Source: Arthrobacter humicola (GTDB lineage Bacteria > Actinomycetota > Actinomycetes > Actinomycetales > Micrococcaceae). From it: DNA of 64,000 nucleotides. The notes beneath the pieces were generated by a model. It was given only the letters and a program-made list of their open reading frames with translations. It made no database searches and was not told the origin of the DNA. Location of the stretch: NCBI RefSeq assembly GCF_022803015.1, contig NZ_JAFKON010000004.1, positions 62,001-126,000 of the forward strand. The letters run 5' to 3'. The first letter of the stretch is position 1. Every line of letters starts with the position of its first letter. A program made the translations under genes and the position numbers. Shown in pieces: positions 18,473-26,770 of this stretch.

Positions 18473-18529
18473 GGTGCCTCCCGGATCCTGGCTGTCCCTG
18501 CGTGCCTACTCTAATCCCGGCCCCCGAAA

Positions 18530-18594
18530 GCAACGAGGGGTCACTTGCGGCCCCTGATCCGGTGCCGGATGGGCGCTGAGTGACCCCGCGTTGC
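18530..18594. repeat. 65-bp inverted repeat (hairpin) downstream side of cysteine hydrolase promoter region
   Basis: The arms GCAACGAGGGGTCACT (18530-18545) and AGTGACCCCGCGTTGC (18579-18594) match with a single mismatch, and the enclosed sequence contains a further perfect pairing ATCCGG/CCGGAT with a 2-nt loop. The whole 65 bp can form one long stem. It lies between the mmsA stop (18612) and the cysteine hydrolase start (18472), both on the minus strand, so it most likely terminates mmsBA. It resembles other dispersed hairpins here. Confidence 0.65.
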
Positions 18595-18611
18595 CTTCAC
18601 GGGCAGAAGCG

Positions 18612-20096
18612 TCAGTCGACCTGGGGGAAGCCGAGGTCGATCACCGAGGTGGACGGGTCCGGCCAGCGGGTGGTGACCACCTTGCCGCGGGTGTAGAAAC
18701 GGATGCTTTCAGGGCCGTACATGTGGGTGTCGCCGAACAGCGAATTCTTCCAGCCGCCGAAGGAGAAGGTGCCCACCGGCACCGGGATGGGCACGTTGAC
18801 GCCCACCATGCCGGCCTCGACGTCGAACTCGAACTGGCGGGCGGCGCCGCCGTCGCGGGTAAAGATGGCCACGCCGTTGCCGAACTCGTTGTCGTTGACC
18901 AGCTTCACGGCGTCGGCATAGGTCTCGACGCGGACCACGGAGAGGACGGGCCCGAAGATCTCGTCGTCGTAGACCTTCATTCCGGGCTTGACGTGGTCGA
19001 TCAGGCTGACGCCGATGAAGAAGCCGTTGGAGTCGAAATCGTGTTCGCGGCCGTCCACCACCACGGTGGCGCCCTCGTCGGCCGCTCCGGCAACGTAGGA
19101 GGCCACTTTGTCGCGGTGCTCGGCCGTGATGAGCGGACCCATCTGGGAGGCCGGGTCCGTGCCCGGGCCGATCGTGAGGGCTGCCATGCGGGTGGTGATC
19201 GCCTCCACGAGGTCGTCGGCGATGCTGCCGACCGCGACGAGGACGCTGACTGCCATGCAGCGCTCCCCGGCGGAGCCGTAGGCGGCCGAGACGGCGGCGT
19301 CCGCGGCCATGTTGAGGTCCGCGTCCGGCAGGACCACCATGTGGTTCTTCGCGCCGCCCAGGGCCTGGACGCGCTTGCCGTGATCAGCGGCGCGCTTGTA
19401 GATGGACTGCGCGATCGGCGTCGAGCCGACGAAGCTGATGGCCTTGACCGTCGGGTGTTCCAGCAGGACGTCCACGGCTTCCTTGTCCCCGTGGACGACG
19501 TTGAGCACCCCTGCCGGCAGCCCGGCCTCGGCGAAGACCTGGGCGATGAAGATGGCGGAGGACGGGTCCTTTTCACTCGGCTTGAGCAGCACCGTGTTTC
19601 CGCAGGCCAGGGCGCTGCCGATCATCCACAGCGGCACCATGGCGGGGAAGTTGAACGGCGTGATGCAGGCGACGACGCCGACCGGCTGGCGGACCGAGTG
19701 GACATCGACGCCGCCGGAGACCTGCTCCGAGCGTTCGCCTTTGAGCATGTGGGAGAGCCCGGTGGCGAATTCGATGTTCTCCAGGCCGCGGGTGATTTCA
19801 CCTTCCGCGTCAGAGAGGACCTTGCCGTGCTCGCTGGTGAGCAGGGCCGCGAGTTCGGGCCGGCGCTGCATGAGCAGTTCACGGACCTTGAAGAAGATGG
19901 CTGTGCGCCTGGCCAGGCTCGTGGCGCGCCAGCCGGGCAGGGCGGCGCGGGCGGCCTCGATGGCCTCCTCGACGCGGGCGGCGGAGGCCAGGGCGACCTC
20001 TTTCTCCTGCTCGCCGGTGGCCGGGTTGAACACGGGGCCGAAGCGCTCGGCGTCGGCAATCAGGGCGCCGTTGATGAAGTGCGGGATGCGTTCCAT
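18612..20096 (-). CDS. mmsA: CoA-acylating methylmalonate-semialdehyde dehydrogenase
   Basis: Oxidises methylmalonate semialdehyde (and malonate semialdehyde) to propionyl-CoA or acetyl-CoA with NAD and CoA, the last specific step of valine breakdown. The 494-aa protein has the ALDH fold; the catalytic cysteine is C280 in GSAGERCMA, preceded by the family-specific LGGAKNHMVVLPDAD (no general-base glutamate at the usual place, as expected for the CoA-acylating class). VACITPFNFPAMVPLWM and GSTPIAQSIYKRA are also typical. It is downstream of mmsB on the same strand, 68 bp apart. Confidence 0.96.
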   Translation of the reverse strand: MERIPHFINGALIADAERFGPVFNPATGEQEKEVALASAARVEEAIEAARAALPGWRATSLARRTAIFFKVRELLMQRRPELAALLTSEHGKVLSDAEGEITRGLENIEFATGLSHMLKGERSEQVSGGVDVHSVRQPVGVVACITPFNFPAMVPLWMIGSALACGNTVLLKPSEKDPSSAIFIAQVFAEAGLPAGVLNVVHGDKEAVDVLLEHPTVKAISFVGSTPIAQSIYKRAADHGKRVQALGGAKNHMVVLPDADLNMAADAAVSAAYGSAGERCMAVSVLVAVGSIADDLVEAITTRMAALTIGPGTDPASQMGPLITAEHRDKVASYVAGAADEGATVVVDGREHDFDSNGFFIGVSLIDHVKPGMKVYDDEIFGPVLSVVRVETYADAVKLVNDNEFGNGVAIFTRDGGAARQFEFDVEAGMVGVNVPIPVPVGTFSFGGWKNSLFGDTHMYGPESIRFYTRGKVVTTRWPDPSTSVIDLGFPQVD

Positions 20097-20115
20097 GGGT
20101 GGGTCTCTTTCGTGA

Positions 20116-20160
20116 GGGGCAGGGCCGTTAAGGGCAGGGCCGTGAAGGGCAGGGCCGTTA
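20116..20160. repeat. Three 15-bp tandem repeats between mmsB and mmsA
   Basis: Three near-identical 15-bp units (AGGGCAGGGCCGTTA type) occupy 20116-20130, 20131-20145 and 20146-20160, with one or two substitutions. They fill most of the 68-bp gap between the mmsB stop and the mmsA ribosome-binding region. Copy number is likely to vary between strains and could tune mmsA expression; that is speculation. Confidence 0.75.
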
Positions 20161-20164
20161 AGGG

Positions 20165-21067
20165 CTAGTTGGCGGACTCGAGGGTGCCGTCGACGAGCTT
20201 GACGATCATCGAGCAGTCCTGGCCGGACTGGCCGGAGTCGATGAGCCGCTGGAAGAGCTGCTGGACGTGCTCGCCGAGTTCCAGCGGGGTGCCGGTGTCC
20301 CGCGCGGCGCTGATGGCCAGGCCGATGTCCTTGTTGGCCAGTTCGGTGGTGAATGTCGGAGCGAAGTCGTTGTTGGACGCGGCGGTCGGCACGACGCCGG
20401 CCACGGGGTACCAGGTGCGCAGCGCCCAGCTGTCGCCGGAGGAGACCGACGCGATGTCCCAGAAGACCTGCTTGTCCAGGCCGAGCCGCTCGGCCAGGAC
20501 CGCGCCCTCGGCGGTGGAGGCGAGGTTGATGAAGAGCATGAGGTTGTTGCAGATCTTCGCGGCCTGGCCGGTGGTGGCGCCGCCGGTGGGGATGATGTTC
20601 GCGGCCATGGGGCGGATGTATTCGGTGGCGTCGGCGACGGCGCCGGCCTCGCCGCCGATCATGAACGTCAGTGTGGCGGCCTTCGCGCCGCTCATGCCGC
20701 CGGAGACGGGTGCGTCGACGAAGCGGAAGCCGGCGGCAGCGGCGGCGTCGTGCAGGGCCTGCGCGGAGGCGATGTCTATGGTGGAGGAATCCACCAGGAG
20801 GGTCCGGGTGTCCGCGTGGGCAAGGACGCCGTCCTGGCCGAGGTACACGGCGCGGGCGTGCTCACCTTTGGGGAGCATGGTGAAGACGACGTCGGCGCCG
20901 GCGACGGCCTCGGCGATGCTGCCGGCGGCCTTGACTCCCCCGGCTTCGGCGGCGGCAACGGCTGCGCTGTTGAGGTCGAAGCCACGGACTTCGTGTCCGG
21001 CGTTTGAGAGGTTGACGGACATGGATCCGCCCATGTTTCCGAGTCCGATCCAGGCGATGACTGCCAT
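20165..21067 (-). CDS. mmsB: 3-hydroxyisobutyrate dehydrogenase
   Basis: NAD-dependent oxidation of 3-hydroxyisobutyrate to methylmalonate semialdehyde in valine catabolism, feeding MmsA encoded next. The 300-aa beta-hydroxyacid dehydrogenase has the N-terminal dinucleotide loop GLGNMGG, the substrate-binding DAPVSGGMSGA motif near residue 118, and catalytic K171 in GQAAKICNN. An AAAGGAG site precedes the ATG at 21067. Divergent from a LysR gene at 21263 that probably controls the pair. Confidence 0.95.
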   Translation of the reverse strand: MAVIAWIGLGNMGGSMSVNLSNAGHEVRGFDLNSAAVAAAEAGGVKAAGSIAEAVAGADVVFTMLPKGEHARAVYLGQDGVLAHADTRTLLVDSSTIDIASAQALHDAAAAAGFRFVDAPVSGGMSGAKAATLTFMIGGEAGAVADATEYIRPMAANIIPTGGATTGQAAKICNNLMLFINLASTAEGAVLAERLGLDKQVFWDIASVSSGDSWALRTWYPVAGVVPTAASNNDFAPTFTTELANKDIGLAISAARDTGTPLELGEHVQQLFQRLIDSGQSGQDCSMIVKLVDGTLESAN

Positions 21068-21200
21068 GGCTTAAGCTCCTTTGCTTGATGTGCTGCCGGG
21101 CGCCTCGACGCGCTCCGGCCTGAAAACCGAAACTCCGGCGCCCCGTGTCCACCATCACACCCTGCTAGAGTGCAATCAAGGTAAAAAATCACAGATGCCA

Positions 21201-21216
21201 TGTGCACAGATGCACA
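21201..21216. promoter_or_regulatory. Inverted repeat TGTGCA-N4-TGCACA between mmsB and lysR
   Basis: TGTGCACAGATGCACA sits in the 195-bp divergent region between mmsB (start 21067) and the LysR-type gene (start 21263). It is a plausible regulator site. A related sequence (TGCAGA-N5-TCTGCA, 23783-23799) is upstream of the MHS transporter, so one regulator may act on both. Not testable without binding data. Confidence 0.4.
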
Positions 21217-21262
21217 ATGACGGGCTCTGGCTCCGCCACGCTCGCTGCAGAGGGGGACAATA

Positions 21263-22168
21263 GTGGACTTGCGCCGGCTTCCGAGCCCCGACGACCTGCT
21301 GATCCTGCTGACCGTGGCACGGCTGGGCCGGTTCAACGCCGTGGCCGAGACGCTCGGCACCACCCACACCACCATTTCCCGCCGCGTCCTGGCCCTCGAC
21401 AAACAGCTCGGCGGCCGGACGCTCGAACGCAGCCCGCACGGCTGGGAGCTGACCGAACTCGGCAGCCAGGCGGTCGCGGCGGCGGAAGCCATCGAGGGCA
21501 CTCTCGGTGCCCTCTCCAGCAGCATTGCCCGCTCCGGCGACGTGGTCTCCGGCTTGGTCCGGATCAGCACCCCGGACGGCTTCTGCGCCGAATTCCTGGC
21601 CCCGGCCCTCGTCCGGCTGCAGCGGGCGAATCCGTTGCTCAACGTCGAACTGCTCAGCGCCACCCGCAAGGTGAGCCAAAACCGCTCCGGCGTGGACCTG
21701 GAAGTGGTGGTGGGCAACATGGACACCACCACCGCCCGCGCGATCTTCCTGAGCAACTATTTCCTCAGGCTGTACGCCAGTCCCGGCTATGCGCAGGAGC
21801 ACGGGCTTCCGGCAACGCTCGACGACGTCCGGCAGCACGGCTTTGTCTCCTACGTGGAATCGGCGCTCCAGGTCGCGGAGCTGGGCCACCGTTCAACGCA
21901 GCTGCCGGTGCCGCGGTCCAGCTTCCAGGCCACAAGCGTCTTCGCCCAGCTGGAGGCCGTCCGGCGGGGCGCCGGGATAGGCCTGCTCCCCAATTTCCTC
22001 GTGGCGGGCCGGCCGGAATTTCTGCCCGTCCTGCCGGACGACTTCCAGCGCCAGCTGCCCATCTGGGCTGTGGCCCGGCCCGAGGCGCTGCGTTCGGCCC
22101 CGGTCCGTGCCGTGCTGGAGGCGATCCGGACCGAGATTGCCGACCGCCAAGCGGTCCTGGCAGGCTGA
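21263..22168 (+). CDS. LysR-family transcriptional regulator next to mmsBA
   Basis: DNA-binding regulator of 301 aa. The winged helix-turn-helix is at residues 10-65 (LLILLTVARLGRFNAVAETLG then HTTISRRVLALDKQLGGRTLER), followed by a periplasmic-binding-like effector domain to the C-terminus. The GTG at 21263 has an AGGGGG site. Divergent orientation to mmsB and the adjacent transporter suggests control of valine or 3-hydroxyisobutyrate catabolism; the effector is inferred only. Confidence 0.9.
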   Translation: MDLRRLPSPDDLLILLTVARLGRFNAVAETLGTTHTTISRRVLALDKQLGGRTLERSPHGWELTELGSQAVAAAEAIEGTLGALSSSIARSGDVVSGLVRISTPDGFCAEFLAPALVRLQRANPLLNVELLSATRKVSQNRSGVDLEVVVGNMDTTTARAIFLSNYFLRLYASPGYAQEHGLPATLDDVRQHGFVSYVESALQVAELGHRSTQLPVPRSSFQATSVFAQLEAVRRGAGIGLLPNFLVAGRPEFLPVLPDDFQRQLPIWAVARPEALRSAPVRAVLEAIRTEIADRQAVLAG

Positions 22169-22219
22169 GCGGTCCTGGCGGCTGAGCCAGCTTGTCGGGC
22201 CGATCCTGCTTCCAAACGC

Positions 22220-22258
22220 CAACAGCCCGAGCCCCGCAGTGCGGGACCCGGGCTGTTG
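22220..22258. terminator. Bidirectional terminator between lysR and the MHS transporter
   Basis: The arms CAACAGCCCG (22220-22229) and CGGGCTGTTG (22249-22258) are perfectly complementary, with a further GC-rich inner pairing (CCCGCA/TGCGGG). It lies between the convergent ends of the LysR gene (22168) and the transporter (22275), the expected place for a shared terminator. No long U-run follows. Confidence 0.7.
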
Positions 22259-22274
22259 CCGTGCTAATTCGTTG

Positions 22275-23654
22275 TTACTTCTTGCTGGCGGCGAGGAGGT
22301 CAGCGGTGCCCTGGGCGTCGGCGGCGTCGACGTCGCGGAGCGAGATGCCGCGGGTTTCCTTAAGGAAGAACACCGCAACCAAGGTGACTACACAGGCGCC
22401 GAGGAGGTAGATGGCGACCGGGACCGAGGACTTGTACTGGCCCAGGAGCGCGACGGCGATGATCGGAGCCAGCGAACCGGCCACAATCGAGGTGACCTGG
22501 TAGCCCAGCGAGACGCCGGAGTAGCGCATCCGGGTCGGGAACATTTCGGCCATGAGCGCCGGCTGGCCGGCGTACATCAGGGAGTGGAACAGCAGGCCGA
22601 TGGTGATCGCAGCGAGGATGACGAGGTCGTTCTTGGTGTCCATCATCGGGAACGCGAAGAATCCCCACGTTCCGCCGAGGATGGCGCCGGCCATGTAGAC
22701 CGGCTTGCGGCCGACGTTGTCCGAGAGCCTGCCGACCATCGGGATCACGGCGAAGTGGACGATGTGCGCCACAAGCAGCAGCAGCAGGATCCGCGAGGTG
22801 TCCGTCTGGACGATGACCTTCAGGTAAGTGATCGAGAAGGTGACCACAAGGTAGTAGAGGATGTTCTCGGCGAAGCGCAGACCCATGGCGGTGAAGACGC
22901 CGCGCGGGTAGCGGCGGAAGACCTCGGCCACGCCGTAGCCCTTGTGGCCGGCCTCGACCTCCTTGCGGGCCTCCAGGAAGATGGGGGCGTCCTGGACCTT
23001 GGTGCGGATGTAGTAGCCGACCAGCACGATCACGGCGGAGAGCCAGAAGGCTACGCGCCAGCCCCAGCTGAGGAAGTCGGCGGAGGACAACGTGGCGGAA
23101 AGGGTGAACAGGACAGCTGTGGCCAGGAGGTTGCCCATCGGAACCGCCGACTGCGGCCAGCTTGCCCAGAATCCGCGGGACTTGCTCGGGCTGTGTTCGG
23201 CGACGAGAAGGACTGCGCCGCCCCATTCACCGCCAACGGCGAAGCCCTGGGCGAAGCGCAGGAAGACCAGCAGGGCCGGGGCCCAGTAGCCGATCTGCGC
23301 GAAGGTGGGCAGGCAGCCCATGGCGAAGGTGGCAACGCCGACAAGGATGATGCTCAGCTGGAGCAACTGCTTGCGGCCGAACTTGTCGCCGAAGTGGCCG
23401 AAGACGATGCCGCCGATCGGGCGGGCAATGAAGCCGACCGCGTAGGTGAGGAAAGCGGCGAGGATGCCATCCAGTTCCGAACCGGTGTTCGGGAAGAACA
23501 GCTTGCCGAACACAAGGGTGGCGGCGGAGGCGTAGAGGAAAAACTCGTACCACTCAACCACGGTGCCGGCCATGGAGGCCGCCACCACCTTCTTCAGGCC
23601 GGACGTTTTGACGTCGGTTTCTTCAGCGCGCCTTGCGGCGTTTTCCGTACTCAT
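22275..23654 (-). CDS. MFS transporter, metabolite:H+ symporter (MHS) family
   Basis: Inner-membrane proton symporter, 459 aa, 12 hydrophobic segments. MHS-family signatures are seen: SMAGTVVEWYEFFLYASAA in helix 1, GHFGDKFGRKQLL after helix 2, RFAQGFAVGGEWGGAVLLV in helix 4, and GRLSDNVGRKPVY in the second half. Related proteins carry shikimate, alpha-ketoglutarate, proline/betaine or organic acids. The start is the ATG at 23654 with a GAAGGAG site; earlier in-frame codons are not family-like. Proximity to mmsBA and the LysR gene suggests a branched-chain acid substrate, which is inference. Confidence 0.92.
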   Translation of the reverse strand: MSTENAARRAEETDVKTSGLKKVVAASMAGTVVEWYEFFLYASAATLVFGKLFFPNTGSELDGILAAFLTYAVGFIARPIGGIVFGHFGDKFGRKQLLQLSIILVGVATFAMGCLPTFAQIGYWAPALLVFLRFAQGFAVGGEWGGAVLLVAEHSPSKSRGFWASWPQSAVPMGNLLATAVLFTLSATLSSADFLSWGWRVAFWLSAVIVLVGYYIRTKVQDAPIFLEARKEVEAGHKGYGVAEVFRRYPRGVFTAMGLRFAENILYYLVVTFSITYLKVIVQTDTSRILLLLLVAHIVHFAVIPMVGRLSDNVGRKPVYMAGAILGGTWGFFAFPMMDTKNDLVILAAITIGLLFHSLMYAGQPALMAEMFPTRMRYSGVSLGYQVTSIVAGSLAPIIAVALLGQYKSSVPVAIYLLGACVVTLVAVFFLKETRGISLRDVDAADAQGTADLLAASKK

Positions 23655-23782
23655 CGTGACTCCTTCGGCGTCTCCATCGACACCCTGTGGACCATTGGAC
23701 TGAGGACGCTTGTGATTTAGGGCACAGGGCGTCATTCCCCATGAGTATGGACGCTCCGGCCCTCAGCCTCAACGGCCATTAG

Positions 23783-23799
23783 TGCAGAGCGCATCTGCA
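23783..23799. promoter_or_regulatory. Inverted repeat TGCAGA-N5-TCTGCA upstream of MHS transporter
   Basis: A 6-bp inverted repeat with a 5-bp spacer lies in the 166-bp region between metX's end (23821) and the transporter start (23654), about 130 bp upstream of the transporter ATG. It resembles the TGTGCA/TGCACA repeat beside the LysR gene, so it may be an operator. Moderate to low confidence. Confidence 0.35.
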
Positions 23800-23820
23800 A
23801 AAATGCACAAGCGGGCCGGC

Positions 23821-24960
23821 CTAGTGGCTGAAGAAGGTCTCCCGGAGCTGCCCGCTGAGCTGGCCGATTTCGGTCAGGAAGCCGTCGTGGCCGATTGGCG
23901 CTTGAATGATATGCAGTTCCGGGCCGCCCGGCAGGGCCTCTGCCAGTTGACGGGACTGGGCCGGGAAATACAGGCGGTCCGAGTCCACGGCCGCCACCAG
24001 GAATTCTGCGGTGGCCGGGGCCAGTGCCTCCCCGAGACCTCCGCGCCCCCGGCAGACATCGTGGCTCATGAGGGCTTCGGTGATCGCGATGTAGCTGTTC
24101 GCGTCGAAACGCCGGGCCAGTTTGCTGCCCTGGTGGTCCAGGTAGCTTTCCACCTGATAGCGCCCGCGTCCGGCCAGCGATCCGGCTTCCAGGGGCGTCT
24201 CGGACTCTTGGGCGTTGCGGCCAAACCGGCCGTCCAGTTCGGCCGCTGAGCGGTAGGTGATGTGCGCGATGCGGCGGGCGAGGGCGAGCCCCGACTCGGG
24301 TTCCGGGCCGCCGTAGTAGTCCCCGCCCCTGAAGTGGGGGTCCTGGCGGATGGCCAGCGTCTGTGCCTGCGCGAAGGCAATCTGTTCGGCAGTGCTGCTG
24401 GCGCCGACGGAAATCACGGCGCAGCGCCGGACCCGGCCGGGAAACGTGACGGCCCATTCAAGGGCCCGCGCGCCGCCGAGCGAGCCGCCCAGCACCGCGT
24501 ACCAGCTGCCGATGCCCAGGGCATCGGCCAGCCGCGCCTCGGCGGCGGCGGTGTCCCGCAGGGTGACCAGCGGGAACCGCGATCCCCAGGGGCGCCCGTC
24601 GGGGGCCGGGGTGGAAGGTCCGGTGGATCCGTAGCAGCCGCCCAGGATGTTGATCGAAACGACGAAGTACTTGTCCGTGTCCACGGGAGCCCCGGGTCCG
24701 GCGAGCTGTTCCCACCAGCCGGGCTCCCCGCTCTCGCCGCGGGTCACGTGTGTGTCGCCGGTCAGGGCGTGTTCAATGAGCACTGCGTTGGAGGCGTCCG
24801 CGTTCAGGGTCCCCCACGTCTCGTAGGCGAGCACCACATCCGGCAACGGAGTCCCGGATTCGAGCTGCAGATCACCGATCCTGACGAACTGGACGGTCCC
24901 GTCAGGGGTCCGGGATGGTTTGGTTTCGGGAACACCCGTGCGGGTGACGGCAATCGTCAT
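23821..24960 (-). CDS. metX: Homoserine O-acetyltransferase
   Basis: Transfers an acetyl group from acetyl-CoA to L-homoserine, the first committed step of methionine synthesis; its product is used by MetY encoded upstream. The 379-aa alpha/beta-hydrolase-fold protein has the nucleophile S160 in LGGSLGGARALEW, the acid in VAAVDSDRLYFP and the histidine in PIGHDGF. An O-succinyl-transfer role is possible in this family and cannot be excluded from sequence. A SAM-IV riboswitch lies 46 nt upstream of the ATG at 24960, so methionine/SAM surplus should repress it. Confidence 0.95.
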   Translation of the reverse strand: MTIAVTRTGVPETKPSRTPDGTVQFVRIGDLQLESGTPLPDVVLAYETWGTLNADASNAVLIEHALTGDTHVTRGESGEPGWWEQLAGPGAPVDTDKYFVVSINILGGCYGSTGPSTPAPDGRPWGSRFPLVTLRDTAAAEARLADALGIGSWYAVLGGSLGGARALEWAVTFPGRVRRCAVISVGASSTAEQIAFAQAQTLAIRQDPHFRGGDYYGGPEPESGLALARRIAHITYRSAAELDGRFGRNAQESETPLEAGSLAGRGRYQVESYLDHQGSKLARRFDANSYIAITEALMSHDVCRGRGGLGEALAPATAEFLVAAVDSDRLYFPAQSRQLAEALPGGPELHIIQAPIGHDGFLTEIGQLSGQLRETFFSH

Positions 24961-25006
24961 GTGAGGACCTATCTTCGCGCTTGCCCGCCGTCAGCTGACC
25001 GGCAGG

Positions 25007-25090
25007 CCAGGTCTTCACCCGGGGCACCCCGCCGCAAAAGGAGGGTTGCCGGCCAGCAAGCCGGGGCTGTCGCTGGCACTCATGACCTGG
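25007..25090 (-). ncRNA. SAM-IV riboswitch in the metX leader
   Basis: The minus-strand RNA starts AGGTCATGAGTGCCAGCG, contains GCCCCGGCTTGCTGGCCGGCAACCCTCC (positions 25038-25065), and closes with GGGGTGCCCCGGGTGAAGACC. These blocks and the closing helix CCAGGTC/GACCTGG match the actinobacterial SAM-IV class. A -10-like TAGACT is located at 25095-25100, placing the transcription start at about the first riboswitch base. The riboswitch ends 46 nt before the metX ATG, which favours control of translation initiation or of early termination. Confidence 0.9.
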
Positions 25091-25094
25091 TACG

Positions 25095-25100
25095 AGTCTA
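25095..25100 (-). promoter_or_regulatory. -10 element TAGACT for metX leader
   Basis: TAGACT on the minus strand is followed, about 6 nt later, by the first base of the riboswitch. The metY leader has TACACT at the same distance from its riboswitch, which supports both as promoter elements. Confidence 0.55.
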
Positions 25101-25168
25101 CGAAACAGGGTGCGGAAATCACGAAGATTATGACTTCCATGTGACAGCCGGACCCGTCAGCACCGCAG

Positions 25169-25251
25169 TTTCCCCACCTTTGACAGCCGTGACCGGCGGG
25201 TCGCGCCGAAGTGCCGGCGATTCCCGGCGTCATGCCAGCAAGGTGGGGAAA
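25169..25251. repeat. Imperfect palindromic repeat after metY (copy A)
   Basis: A perfect 12-bp inverted repeat, TTTCCCCACCTT (25169-25180) and AAGGTGGGGAAA (25240-25251), encloses GC-rich sequence with further partial pairing. It begins 19 bp after the metY stop. A related element at 53525-53613 shares the blocks CCCCACCTTTG and GGGGAAATTCCGCG, so these are two members of a dispersed family, possibly terminators. Together with the riboswitch it accounts for the gene-free stretch 24961-25269. Confidence 0.65.
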
Positions 25252-25269
25252 TTCCGCGTGGGCTTCCGT

Positions 25270-26586
25270 CTAGGCGGTCTTGGCCGCGCGGAATCCGGCG
25301 TCGAGGTCCGCCAGGATGTCGTCAATATGCTCCAGTCCCACCGAAAGCCGCACCAGCCCGGGATTCACCCCGGCGATCACCTGCTGTTCGGGCGAGAGCT
25401 GGCTGTGGGTGGTCGACGCCGGATGGATCACCAGCGACCGGACATCGCCGATGTTCGCGACGTGCGAGTGCAGTTCGAGGGCATCGACGAACCGCTTGCC
25501 GGCCTCCGCTCCCCCGGCGATGTTGAACGCCACGACGGCGCCTGTCCCCTTGGGCCCGTACTTGCGGCCGCGCTCGTACCAGGGGCTGGACGGCAGCCCG
25601 GCGTAGGCGACCGATTCGACGTCGTCCCGCCCCTCCAGCCATTGCGCCACCTTCGTGGCGTTGGCCACGTGGCGCTCGACGCGCAGGCTCAGCGTTTCGA
25701 TGCCCTGGGCGATGAGGAAGGCGTTGAACGGGGACACCGCGGAGCCGAGGTCGCGCAGGAGCTGGACCCGGGCCTTGAGGATGTAGGAGAGGTTCGCGCC
25801 CAGCGCGCCGTCGGCTCCGAGGTCGCGGGCGTAAACCAGGCCGTTGTAGGTGGGGTCCGGGGTGTTGAAGCCGGGGAACCGCTCCGGGTCTTTCCCGAAG
25901 TCGAAGTTGCCGGAGTCCACGATCACGCCGGCGATTGCGGCGCCGTGCCCGCCGAGGTACTTGGTGGCCGAATGGACCACGATGTCCGCGCCCCACTCGA
26001 TCGGCCGGATCAGGTAGGGGGTGGAGAGCGTGTTGTCGACCACCAGCGGCACGCCGGCCTCGTGCGCCACGCGGGAGACGCCCTCGATGTCCAGGACGTC
26101 CTGGCGGGGGTTGGAGACCACTTCGCCGAAAAACAGCTTGGTGTTGGGCTGGACGGCGTCCCGCCACTGGTCCAGGTTGTCCGGGTCCGCCACGAAGGTC
26201 ACGGAGATGCCGAACTTCTTCAGCGTGTGCGCGAGCAGGTTGTAGGTTCCGCCGTAGAGGCTGGGGCTGGCCACCACATGGTCCCCGGTCTCGGCGATGT
26301 TGAGGATCGCGAACGTCTCGGCGGCCTGGCCGGAGCTGAGCAGCAGCGCCGCGAGGCCTCCTTCCAGGCTGGCGACGCGCTGTTCGACAGCGTCCTGGGT
26401 CGGGTTGCCGATCCGGGTGTAGATGGGCGCGAGCTCGGCGAGCGCGAAGCGGTTCGCGGCGCTTTCGGCGCTGGGGAACACGAACGACGTCGTCTGGTAG
26501 ATGGGCAGGGAACGCGCGCCGGTGGCGCTGTCCGGCTCCTGGCCGGCGTGGATCTGGCGGGTTTCAAAGGACCAGGCATTGGACAT
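25270..26586 (-). CDS. metY: O-acetylhomoserine sulfhydrylase
   Basis: PLP enzyme that makes homocysteine from O-acetylhomoserine and sulfide. The 438-aa Cys/Met-metabolism-family protein has the PLP lysine K209 in VVHSATKYLGGHG, the NTLSTPYLIRP loop that precedes it, YTRIGNPTQDAVEQRVASLEGG near residue 56, and the C-terminal QLSPEQQVIAGVNPGLVRLSVGLE. The ATG at 26586 has a GAGGAG site; earlier in-frame codons run through the riboswitch and are not coding. Preceded by its own SAM-IV riboswitch. Confidence 0.95.
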   Translation of the reverse strand: MSNAWSFETRQIHAGQEPDSATGARSLPIYQTTSFVFPSAESAANRFALAELAPIYTRIGNPTQDAVEQRVASLEGGLAALLLSSGQAAETFAILNIAETGDHVVASPSLYGGTYNLLAHTLKKFGISVTFVADPDNLDQWRDAVQPNTKLFFGEVVSNPRQDVLDIEGVSRVAHEAGVPLVVDNTLSTPYLIRPIEWGADIVVHSATKYLGGHGAAIAGVIVDSGNFDFGKDPERFPGFNTPDPTYNGLVYARDLGADGALGANLSYILKARVQLLRDLGSAVSPFNAFLIAQGIETLSLRVERHVANATKVAQWLEGRDDVESVAYAGLPSSPWYERGRKYGPKGTGAVVAFNIAGGAEAGKRFVDALELHSHVANIGDVRSLVIHPASTTHSQLSPEQQVIAGVNPGLVRLSVGLEHIDDILADLDAGFRAAKTA

Positions 26587-26681
26587 TGGTGCTCCTCGAG
26601 TCACTGGGCACAGCACCGGCCGGGGCTTTCGGCCCGAACCGGAACAGGCGCCGCGCTTGCCCTCCGGCGGGCGCCGGACGG

Positions 26682-26766
26682 CCAGGTCTTCACCCGGGGC
26701 ACCCCACCGCGATACGAGGGTTGCCGGCCAGCAAGCCGGGGCTGTGCGCTGGCACTCATGACCTGG
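26682..26766 (-). ncRNA. SAM-IV riboswitch in the metY leader
   Basis: A second copy of the SAM-IV pattern on the minus strand: AGGTCATGAGTGCCAGCG, the GGCTTGCTGGCCGGCAACCCTCG block, and GGGGTGCCCCGGGTGAAGACC, bounded by the same closing helix. It differs from the metX copy mainly in one loop (TATCGCGG versus TTTTGCGG). About 95 nt separate it from the metY ATG, including a possible CCGGCG/CGCCGG stem (about 26660-26680), so termination control is possible. This and the promoter fill the gene-free stretch 26587-26932. Confidence 0.9.
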
Positions 26767-26770
26767 CTTC

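Noticed and set aside
18591..20168. A 525-codon plus-strand open frame over mmsA
   Set aside because: Antisense shadow of mmsA; Asp/Gly/Val-rich composition arises from GC codon bias.
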